Shown: positions 57,856-64,000 of the stretch, piece after piece | Layout: every line of letters begins with the position of its first letter | Position numbering within the stretch: position 1 is the stretch's first letter | Assembly (NCBI RefSeq): GCF_000719265.1 | Contig: NZ_JOFL01000016.1 | Span: 62,001 to 126,000, forward strand | DNA length: 64,000 nt | Source of the DNA: Streptomyces roseoverticillatus | GTDB taxonomy: Bacteria > Actinomycetota > Actinomycetes > Streptomycetales > Streptomycetaceae | Reading direction: 5' to 3' | Made by a program: the position numbers and the translations under genes | The notes under the pieces: model-generated | The model's input: only the letters and a program-made list of their open reading frames with translations | What the model was told of the DNA's origin: nothing | Database searches by the model: none

Positions 57856-58340
57856 GTTAGCCCGCCCCTCGTGCACCTGAAGTTCGGGAGTGCCGCAGGG
57901 AGCGCCTCCGGGCGCCTGCCGTCGCGAGTTGCGGAGGCAGTAGGGCACGCTGCCTCGGTCGAGAGGAGAAAGGCCTGGCGCTGGGCCAACCATCCGCGAA
58001 CCTCCTCCCTGCCCTCTGCGGTCGGAGCGAGTTCATCGGCGAACTGGACCAGCAGCCCGCCGACCGTCCCGGCGACCACCATGTTCTCGACCACCGGCCA
58101 CAGCTTGCGGTCGGAGCGAGCAACAGCCAGCGAGACCGAGTCATACACCGCCAAGGCGACTACCCAGTCACGCGCCTCGGCGCATCGCCGTAGAGCTGCC
58201 ATCACCTCCAGCGGTTCGCGACCATCATCGATGCAGGCATATAGAGCGACTCGAACACGACCCAGGCGCCCGCTGGCGGCGTCCACCAGCGCTTCCCTGC
58301 GCATCCGATCGCTTTGCGTGCGGGGCATGTGAGTAACCAT
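57852..58340 (-). CDS. Hypothetical helical protein
   Basis: A 162-residue protein from ATG 58340 (MVTHMPRTQSDRMRREALVD). It is mostly helical with no Cys/His cluster in its core and no membrane segment (DWVVALAVYDSVSLAVARSD; WPVVENMVVAGTVGGLLVQF). Not recognised. It heads the coupled small-gene set upstream of tgmA. Some upstream in-frame codons exist but in poor context. Confidence 0.55.
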   Translation of the reverse strand: MVTHMPRTQSDRMRREALVDAASGRLGRVRVALYACIDDGREPLEVMAALRRCAEARDWVVALAVYDSVSLAVARSDRKLWPVVENMVVAGTVGGLLVQFADELAPTAEGREEVRGWLAQRQAFLLSTEAACPTASATRDGRRPEALPAALPNFRCTRGGLT

Positions 58341-58483
58341 GCCCCTACGGAAAGTGCAGGCCCAGAAACGAGGCGGACGACTCGGCAAAGCCACTCCGAA
58401 GCAACTCGTCTGCTACGTAAGACGGTTGCTCTGCATGCGGTCCAAAGTCGTCCGCCTCATACCACTCCGCCGCTAAGGTGTCC

Positions 58484-59722
58484 TTAAAGTGCCGATTTGG
58501 CGGTCGCCGGGGGGAAACCGTGAGAGATGCCTGTCTGGGCGCCAATGAGATCCCTGACACGCCGTAGCCGCGCGGTTGAGGCACGGCCCACCTTCTCGAC
58601 GATGACGTTTGGCAGCGCCTGATGGCGAGCCCACTCGGGCGCCTGGACCAGCGTCTCTTCCAAGGTGTCCAGTGACCTGTCCCAGAGGCCAGCGTCCGCG
58701 AGAGTCATCGCCTTATCCATGGCATAGCGATGCTGGGCGGCCTCAGTCAGTCCCGAGACGTCCTTGATGCCGTCAATCAGCGTCAGCGCCTTGCCAGTCA
58801 GGCCAAGGGCTACGTTGATGCCTACCGCTTGCGTGGTAGCTGTCAGCGGGCCGAAGAGCGTCCCATATGCCCGGTGCTCCGTACCCATGCGGACGCCGGC
58901 GGCGTGGGACTGCGACAAGTAGTCGGCAGCGCGCGCCTTGTTCTTCAGGCGCGACGCGACCACCGCAGCGAAGTTGATGTGACTGCCGTAGACCGTCAGC
59001 TGGTCAACAGTCGCGGTAGAGAACCGCGGCTCAACGTCTACGGCAGCCTTCTCGGCCAGCCGCAGCGCATCCTGAAGCCGTGCATCCCGCAGGTAAATCC
59101 AGGAGCGCCCTGAGGCCACGACAGCCGGCTGCAACTCGTCTGCCGAGCGCTCGGCCGAGGCCTGGGCATGTCCGATCGCCGCGTACGCCAGGTCACGTGC
59201 ACCCATGAGGTTGGCCACGTATGCGGAGATGCGGTAGCTGTCGGCGAGAAGGCCCCAGGCTTCGCCTTGCTCGCCAGTGGGGCGCCCGTGAAGATGCATT
59301 GCCGCCTGCTGGAGAAGCGGGGCGGCAAGGGCGCCCGCCTCTACGTAGAGGCCCTTCCAATACCGTTCCCAGCACGCACTGATAGCCGACCGCAGATCGT
59401 CAGCCCCACCCACCTCCTCGACACCTCCAGGCAGCATCCCCGCGGCCGTGTCGTGCACGGTTTGAGAGAGCGTGCGCAGCGTGATCCGGTCGGCTTGGGC
59501 CATGGCTCGCCGGGGAGCCTGCTGCCCAAGGATGACGGAAGTGTCGACTCCAAGCGAGTCCGCGATGGTCAGGAGCGTGTTCAGGCTGAGCGCCTTGTCC
59601 TGCTCCGCCTTCTGGATGGTGACGACGGAAAGGCCCGTCATCTCGGCTAGCTGGGCCTGCGTGACATCCCTACCGCGCAGGATCTTGATGCGTTGACCGT
59701 TCGAGTACTCGCCCCACTGCAT
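58484..59722 (-). CDS. XRE regulator with TPR-like C-terminal domain
   Basis: A 412-residue protein. An N-terminal Cro/C1-type HTH (TQAQLAEMTGLSVVTIQKAE, about 20-70) is followed by about 330 residues of helical repeats of TPR type (AWGLLADSYRISAYVANLMG; ARLQDALRLAEKAAVDVEP). Regulators of this build often bind a peptide or small ligand through the repeats. Upstream of, and on the same strand as, the small-gene set and tgmABC, it is the best candidate for their control. Confidence 0.82.
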   Translation of the reverse strand: MQWGEYSNGQRIKILRGRDVTQAQLAEMTGLSVVTIQKAEQDKALSLNTLLTIADSLGVDTSVILGQQAPRRAMAQADRITLRTLSQTVHDTAAGMLPGGVEEVGGADDLRSAISACWERYWKGLYVEAGALAAPLLQQAAMHLHGRPTGEQGEAWGLLADSYRISAYVANLMGARDLAYAAIGHAQASAERSADELQPAVVASGRSWIYLRDARLQDALRLAEKAAVDVEPRFSTATVDQLTVYGSHINFAAVVASRLKNKARAADYLSQSHAAGVRMGTEHRAYGTLFGPLTATTQAVGINVALGLTGKALTLIDGIKDVSGLTEAAQHRYAMDKAMTLADAGLWDRSLDTLEETLVQAPEWARHQALPNVIVEKVGRASTARLRRVRDLIGAQTGISHGFPPATAKSAL

Positions 59723-60414
59723 GCCTCAACTCCCATCGGTGAAGCTCCCGTTCTTGAACGGTACCCGCAGAGACGGCCCCCTTGAGGCCGGCAGAGCTAT
59801 CGACTTCCAGGCGGAGTCTCCGGAATCAGAGGAGACAGCGATCACCCCAGGGCCCTGAGGGGGCCCTGGGAGGGGTATATACCACCCCCCGACATTAAAT
59901 ATGTACCTGTGATACGCGCCGGCCGTAACGGTGCAGCCGAAAACTGTAACCCGGATCACGAAAATCCTGCTTGGTTAGTTCGTTCACGCCCCCCGAGGCG
60001 CCTCACAGGGCCTGAAAACGACCCACGAAGGCCCCAGGCCGGCGCCTCGGGGAATTTTTGTTTTCGCGAGCCTTGTCATTGCCCCCACGGTAGGCCGGCG
60101 GGTGGCGAATTCCTGACACTTTGATACCCGTACACGGTCGGAAAGAGGCACCCCCGGTGGGTCCTATTTCTTTCTAACTAGGCATTACCCCCGGGTGTCA
60201 CATGTACTCTGACCTGCGGAAACGTTGGTTTTTAGGGGTTTTGGAATGGGGGCGCGAACAGGCTTGCATTCATGGTTTGTGATGCGGATCACGCTCTATT
60301 TGGATTGCCTGGAATTGCTGTTGAGGTAGAAATGAATTGCGGCGCCGATCACTGAGTGATGCGGGGCCGGATCGGGTGGCCCCGATAGGGCGGGCCGCTA
60401 ACGAACTAAGGATC
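59723..60414. promoter_or_regulatory. Non-coding, AT-richer intergenic region
   Basis: About 690 bp between divergent genes. The part at 59875-59910 (GGGTATATACC, ATTAAATATG) could hold the promoter of the XRE/TPR gene. A large hairpin terminator lies at 59991-60064. The stretch 60100-60410 is AT-richer and may contain the promoter of the plus-strand genes. The 9-mer CGGATCACG occurs twice (59952 and 60283). No protein-coding signal is convincing. Confidence 0.5.
59991..60064 (+). terminator. Two-tier structured terminator
   Basis: Outer stem CCCCGAGGCGCC (59991-60002) pairs perfectly with GGCGCCTCGGGG (60041-60052). An inner 6-bp stem GGGCCT/AGGCCC (60008-60013 with 60029-60034) sits inside. 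AATTTTTGTTTT follows. No plus-strand gene precedes it closely, so it ends an unseen transcript or a small RNA. Confidence 0.7.
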
Positions 60415-60750
60415 ATGGCGCTCCCCACGAAGTGGGTGGCAGCGCCTCAGAAAACGCGTGTGGTGCGGTCTGACGGCCGTTCCCGAGGGTCTGTGGGGTG
60501 GGTTGTGTTGAAGCGTTTCTTGGCCGGTGTGGTGGCCGCTGCGGTCCTGGCCGCGGGTGGTGGCATGGCGGGTTTCAAGGCGGGTGAGTCCGGCAAGCGG
60601 GCCGCGGTCGAGCGGGTGTCCGTGGCGGCGTTCAACGAGGGGTTCGACACGGCGCTGTGCGGCCCTGCTGCGGGCAACGACCGCACGGACGGGGGCGGCT
60701 GGATCGTGGACGGTGCAGGGAACGTGTGCGGCGAGTTCGAGCCCAAGTGA
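60415..60750 (+). CDS. Small membrane-anchored or secreted protein
   Basis: A 111-residue protein from ATG 60415 (AAGGATC upstream). A TM or signal-like helix (LKRFLAGVVAAAVLAAGGGM) is followed by a short extracellular part with two Cys (DTALCGPAAGN; NVCGEFEPK). Starts at GTG 60505 or TTG 60508 would place the helix at the very N-terminus and are equally possible. Function unknown. It is followed after 42 bp by the next island gene. Confidence 0.5.
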   Translation: MALPTKWVAAPQKTRVVRSDGRSRGSVGWVVLKRFLAGVVAAAVLAAGGGMAGFKAGESGKRAAVERVSVAAFNEGFDTALCGPAAGNDRTDGGGWIVDGAGNVCGEFEPK

Positions 60751-60792
60751 CTGCAAGGCCGGTTGAGGGACGACAAGGGGAAGGGGCATTCG

Positions 60793-61206
60793 ATGGACGT
60801 CATCATGAGGGGCGGCCTGGTCACGACTCCCGCCCAGAACGCCATGGAGGGGCACGGGCTGACGAACGCTGCGCTGATCATCGGCTCGGACGCTGAGCTG
60901 TACCCGCATCTCCAGGGGCGGGACCTGACGCTCCGTGCGGTGGCGTACTCCGTGTACTGCCCGGCAACGGAGCGGTACAGCGTGGTGACGCTGGATGGCC
61001 GGTGGGTGATCCCGGGCAAGGAGGGCTACAAGTCCCGGGGTGCGGTCACCACCTACGTGCGGAAGAACGGTGCCGTTCTGCGCCCTGAGGGTCTGGTGAG
61101 CGCCAGCCGGATCGGCCTTGCCGGAGTCGCTCCGGCCTCCCGCCGGATCAGCCTTGCAGGGCGCGCTCCGAACGGGCCGAGCAGCCTGCCGATGCTGGCA
61201 GCCTGA
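60793..61206 (+). CDS. Hypothetical island protein
   Basis: A 137-residue protein from ATG 60793 with AAGGGG 6 bases upstream. The core has short strands (LRAVAYSVYCPATERYSVVT; WVIPGKEGYKSRG) and a Ser/Arg/Pro-rich C-terminus. Not recognised. The last gene before the right attachment site. Confidence 0.5.
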   Translation: MDVIMRGGLVTTPAQNAMEGHGLTNAALIIGSDAELYPHLQGRDLTLRAVAYSVYCPATERYSVVTLDGRWVIPGKEGYKSRGAVTTYVRKNGAVLRPEGLVSASRIGLAGVAPASRRISLAGRAPNGPSSLPMLAA

Positions 61207-61324
61207 GCAAGAACCGCGTCCGGCCCGGTCACGTGGTTGGTCACGCCGCCGGTCGCGGAAAGTTTAAAAACGTACTGGTCACGCTACTGGTCACATTCAC
61301 CGCTGAGCCAGTCCGAGAAAACAG

Positions 61325-61348
61325 AAAAACCCCCGCTGAGCAGGGGTT
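61325..61348 (-). terminator. tRNA-Leu terminator
   Basis: On the minus strand, a GC hairpin (ACCCCTGC with GCGGGGGT, one mismatch) followed by T5, 15-40 bp past the tRNA 3' end. It is supplied by the island side of the attachment site. Confidence 0.75.
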
Positions 61349-61362
61349 TCGTCTGACCTTAC

Positions 61363-61386
61363 TGGTGTCCGAGGGGGGACTTGAAC
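61363..61386. repeat. Right attachment core within tRNA-Leu
   Basis: The copy of the 24-bp core that forms the intact tRNA 3' end including encoded CCA; identical to 51754-51777. Confidence 0.8.
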
Positions 61387-61450
61387 CCCCACGCCCGATA
61401 AAGGGCACTAGCACCTCAAGCTAGCGCGTCTGCCATTCCGCCACCCGGAC
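61363..61450 (-). tRNA. tRNA-Leu (GAG)
   Basis: Minus-strand tRNA of 85 nt plus encoded CCA. Acceptor stem GTCCGGG pairs with CTCGGAC (one G-T). Anticodon stem CTAGC/GCTAG holds loop TTGAGGT, anticodon GAG. A long variable arm (GTGCCCTTTATCGGGCGT) marks class II Leu. The T-loop GTTCAAG is present. It is the insertion target of the island. Confidence 0.95.
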
Positions 61451-62189
61451 TAGGTGTTACGGCCCACCCCATGCCCTCTTCGCCCGCCACCACTCGCGAC
61501 AGGCCGGCGTTCACGGAGGAGAGAAGGAGGCGATCCGGGCACCGTGGGACGGCAGGACGGAACGGACCTTCGAAGTGCCCGTCCACCGGGTGCCGGTGAC
61601 CCCGAACCAGAACGAGGCGCCGCAGCGGTTCACCTTGATCGCGGCGGCCTTCACGACCCCGAAGAGCCGAGGTTGCGCGGCACGACCACCGGCAGTGGAC
61701 TGGAAGCATCGGCCGAATCTCGATCAACCTGACCGGAGGCAGTCGTGACCAAGGTCACGCAGCTGGCCGGTAAGGGTATGGCAGGGATGGAAAGCGACCC
61801 ACCGCTGCACTACTTCGACGCAACCGCGGAAGAGCTGGGACAGCTGAGCCGACCCCCCGCTTCCTCGAAGACGCCGAGCTGCCCGCATCGGCAGCCAACA
61901 GCATCACGCTCAGCAATGGGCCGAGGCGTACTCGCCGGAGCATGGGTGGGTGCTGAGGAATGACGCCCGGGACTCCTTCGGCGGGCGTTTCTCCTGTTCT
62001 TCCTTCTGCTTCAGGCCCTCTCGGGCCCCTGTTGGTCATGCGTTGGACACGTGACCAACCCTCCTCGGAGACTTCCGTCCCTGGTCAGGCTTCCCGGACG
62101 TCGCCACGGGGCTACGCCCGGTCTGCACGGCGTACGTGACCACGTACCGGGGGTGGGCTGGGGCGGTCGGGACCTGTTTATGCAAGGAC
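61451..62189. other. Poorly coding region right of tRNA-Leu
   Basis: No convincing gene. A possible frameshifted small ORF begins at 61745 (see findings). An inverted pair around GGTTGGTCA/TGACCAACC (about 62032-62060) and further GTGACCA boxes recall the boxes at both island ends. This could be eroded older insertion material. Confidence 0.45.
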
Positions 62190-62219
62190 ACGCATAGTCG
62201 CGTTCACGCATAGACGCGT
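62190..62219. promoter_or_regulatory. Direct repeats ACGCATAGxCGCGT
   Basis: ACGCATAGTCGCGT (62190-62203) and ACGCATAGACGCGT (62206-62219) are spaced 16 bp apart, about 65 bp before the 62285 gene. This is a likely operator for the regulator encoded downstream. Confidence 0.6.
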
Positions 62220-62284
62220 AGCGTCACCCCCTCTACTGTCGTTGGGCAGGCGACCCAAACGGGGCCTGAGCAAGGGGGTTTGAC

Positions 62285-62494
62285 ATGTCCGAACATTCGG
62301 CTCTCACCCGGCTCACGGGCAACGGCAACGGCGAGTGCGGAGAGAAGGACTGCCCGAACGTGTATCGCACGGCGACCGGATCGTTCGTGGTGCAGGGCGG
62401 CGTGTCCGACGCCTTCACCCCGCCCGCGGGTGAAGGGCTTGTGGAAATCCCGGAGGCGGTTCTCAGGGAGGCAATCCGTGCACTTGGATGGTGA
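62285..62494 (+). CDS. Small conserved hypothetical protein
   Basis: A 69-residue protein (MSEHSALTRLTGNGNGECGE) with CGEKDCPNVYRTATGSFVVQ and an acidic-hydrophobic C-terminus ending LREAIRALGW. AAGGGGG lies before the ATG. It is first of three overlapping genes with the DUF6879 and XRE genes; function unknown. Confidence 0.7.
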   Translation: MSEHSALTRLTGNGNGECGEKDCPNVYRTATGSFVVQGGVSDAFTPPAGEGLVEIPEAVLREAIRALGW

Positions 62495-62993
62495 CGCGTG
62501 GAATGACTGCTTCGATTCCATGGAGCGTGAGGCGTGGCGGCTGGAAACGCTTCCCGTCTACACCATGCCCCAGGAAGCGGAGAAGCTGAAGCGCTTCCTC
62601 GCCGGGGATAATTCTCCGGACGATTACACGTCGGCCTGGATGGATGAGGTCCGGCAGTGGGCCTCGGAAGGAAAGGGCGTCGGCAGGGTACACGTCGTGA
62701 CCCGCCCGCTCTCCGACTACCTTCGGTTCGAGTTCGAGTACTACTACCGGCACCACGTGAAGGCGGGCGAGGACATCCGCATTATCGACCTCACCGACCG
62801 GGAGAACCCCGGGCTGCCGGACCAGGATTTCTGGATGTTCGATGAGTCCAAAGTGGTCCTGATGAACTACCGGGGAGACGGGACGCAGATCAACCGGGAA
62901 CTGTACGAGGGCGACCCGGAGCCGTACCGGCAATGGAAACGGATTGCCGTTGCCGAATCCGTGCCGTTCCTGGAGTACGTGAGCAGCGAGTGA
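62478..62993 (+). CDS. DUF6879-type protein
   Basis: A 171-residue protein from GTG 62478 (GGGAGG upstream, overlapping the preceding gene by 17 bp). Typical pieces are LPVYTMPQEAEKLKRFLAGD, RFEFEYYYRHHVKAGEDIRI and DFWMFDESKVVLMNYRGDG. Such proteins usually sit beside XRE-DUF5753 regulators in Streptomyces. The biochemical role is unknown. It is coupled to the next gene by GTGA. Confidence 0.75.
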   Translation: MHLDGDAWNDCFDSMEREAWRLETLPVYTMPQEAEKLKRFLAGDNSPDDYTSAWMDEVRQWASEGKGVGRVHVVTRPLSDYLRFEFEYYYRHHVKAGEDIRIIDLTDRENPGLPDQDFWMFDESKVVLMNYRGDGTQINRELYEGDPEPYRQWKRIAVAESVPFLEYVSSE

Positions 62994-63823
62994 CGTTCGA
63001 TCCTCAACAGCTCGGGCAGCCGAAACAGGAACTTGCTGCCCTGCTGAAAGAACTACGCAAGCGAGCCGGCCTCACTGGGGATCGGCTCGCTCGGCGTTGC
63101 AACATGTCCCAATCGAAGATCAGTCGGATCGAGAATGAGAAAGCTCAGCCGAGTCTGCTGGACCTGGAAAGAATCCTCCGGGCCGTCGTGGCGCCGCCCG
63201 AGGCCATCGAGGAGGTCATCGCCCTCGCGAGGCTGGCCAACACCGAATGGCAAGACCTGCGCTCGCTGAGGCGTAGGGGCCTGGAGAAGAAGCAGACTGA
63301 ACTTGCGGCCCTTGAATCCTCGTCTACGGAGTTCCGCTTCTTCCTGCTCTCGATGATTACAGGACTGCTGTCCACCCCTGAGTACATCCGGGCTAGCCTC
63401 GCCCATTCACCGGCCGATGTCACTAAGACGATCGCGAGGAAGCTGGAGCGGCAGGAAGTTCTTTACGACACAAAGAAGCATTTTACCTTCATCTTGACTG
63501 AGCAGGCTGCGAGGTGGCCGCTCCTGTCCCCGGCCGCGATGGCGATGCAGATCGACCGACTGGCCTCGCTAACCCACCTTACGAACGTGAAGCTCGGTGT
63601 AATCCCTATCACGGGATACAAGCCCATGGCTCCGATGGACACCTTCACCATCTATGACAACACGCTGGCCACTGTGGAGAACACGACCGGTGTTGTGATC
63701 CTGAGGGATCCAAGAGACATCGAAATGCATCTGGAGCTGTTCTCCACGCTGGAGGGTTATGCCTTGTTCGGGAAGGAAGCACGAGCCTTGTTGGCGGAGT
63801 GGTCCGCCGCTTGCCGTTCATGA
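62990..63823 (+). CDS. XRE regulator with DUF5753-type domain
   Basis: A 277-residue regulator from GTG 62990, which overlaps the preceding stop as GTGA. The HTH is at about 20-75 (AGLTGDRLARRCNMSQSKIS). The remaining 190 residues match the DUF5753 pattern (LLSTPEYIRASLAHS; VKLGVIPITGYKP; YDNTLATVEN). This very common Streptomyces family works in pairs with small partner proteins, and the two upstream genes may be partners. Confidence 0.85.
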   Translation: MTFDPQQLGQPKQELAALLKELRKRAGLTGDRLARRCNMSQSKISRIENEKAQPSLLDLERILRAVVAPPEAIEEVIALARLANTEWQDLRSLRRRGLEKKQTELAALESSSTEFRFFLLSMITGLLSTPEYIRASLAHSPADVTKTIARKLERQEVLYDTKKHFTFILTEQAARWPLLSPAAMAMQIDRLASLTHLTNVKLGVIPITGYKPMAPMDTFTIYDNTLATVENTTGVVILRDPRDIEMHLELFSTLEGYALFGKEARALLAEWSAACRS

Positions 63824-64000
63824 TCTTTAGTCCATGACGGGAAAGAACTACACAGCCGCCGTTTTCCGGGTCAATGATTTCCTCCATGGCGGCGACCGAG
63901 CGAAATGAGAAGAGAGTCCGCGGCGGCCGGGGCCGGTTGCTGGATTACCGGCGGACGTTCGGCCCTGATGGTGGTGTGCGCTCATGACCGGGCGCATGAC
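63824..64000. other. Right window end
   Basis: No complete gene. An ATG at 63984 could begin a new plus-strand gene but only a few codons are inside the window. Confidence 0.4.

Larger units (their letters stand above)
51754..61386. mobile_element. CIME-like genomic island in tRNA-Leu, integrase absent
   Basis: The 24 bp TGGTGTCCGAG to TTGAAC at 51754-51777 recur exactly at 61363-61386 (25 bp counting the preceding C), where they are the 3' end of an intact tRNA-Leu on the minus strand. The geometry is that of an element inserted in the tRNA 3' end. The element side rebuilds the tRNA on the right and the displaced 3' end lies on the left. Upstream flanks of both copies also match imperfectly (51675-51777 against 61274-61386): TGGTCAC boxes, CCAGTCCG, ACAGAAAAACCCC hairpin. 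No integrase, replication or transfer gene lies between. The cargo is bacteriocin and RiPP genes. Confidence 0.75.

Noticed and set aside
51778..61362. Integrase or conjugation gene within the island
   Set aside because: No tyrosine or serine recombinase, FtsK-type Tra or Rep motif was found in the frames between the att cores.

Overview
The window is high-GC actinobacterial DNA with GTG/TTG starts, ATGA/GTGA coupled genes and strong GC bias. Gene content points to Streptomyces or a close relative. It has three blocks.

(1) Bases 1-28.5 kb: a prodiginine (undecylprodigiosin-type, red) biosynthetic cluster, entered part-way through redX. Order is redX-redW-redY (+); redZ, redV, redU, an unassigned redT/redS-type gene, redR and redQ (-); then redP-O-N-M-L-K-J-I-H-G (+). 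Bipyrrole branch: RedM loads proline on RedO, RedW oxidises it, RedX/RedN extend and condense it with serine, RedI methylates. Monopyrrole branch: RedP/Q/R make an acyl chain, RedJ releases it, RedL extends it and condenses it with glycine, RedK reduces it. RedH joins the halves and the Rieske oxygenase RedG can cyclise the product. The redQ/redP intergenic region carries a perfectly symmetric set of 11-bp-phased pentamers, as expected of a divergent SARP operator. redD and redF are not visible.

(2) About 28.7-51.4 kb: a 14-TM MFS exporter with terminator-like hairpins in its leader, then a type VII (ESX/Ess-like) secretion locus. This has a single-pass membrane protein, an EccC/EssC ATPase with a ubiquitin/FHA-like N-terminus, a small WXG100-like protein, a WXG-type protein with a Thr-rich tail, a 2800-residue giant substrate-like protein, a beta-helix/CbxX AAA+ fusion and a membrane-anchored ricin-type lectin. 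The giant protein holds three copies of a module with an invariant GC-x15-H signature that recalls CNF1/BLF1/CheD-type glutamine deamidases. This is the strongest candidate for something undescribed.

(3) About 51.75-61.39 kb: an island in the 3' end of tRNA-Leu(GAG), bounded by 25-bp perfect repeats inside about 105-bp imperfect repeats and lacking an integrase (CIME-like). Its cargo is a lactococcin-972-type bacteriocin with a membrane protein that may give immunity, a GntR regulator, a graspetide system (tgmA precursor, tgmB ATP-grasp ligase, tgmC PIMT-like methyltransferase), coupled small genes and an XRE/TPR regulator. Right of the tRNA are a poorly coding 0.8 kb and a DUF6879 / XRE-DUF5753 gene set.

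All functions come from reading motifs by eye; no database search was possible.
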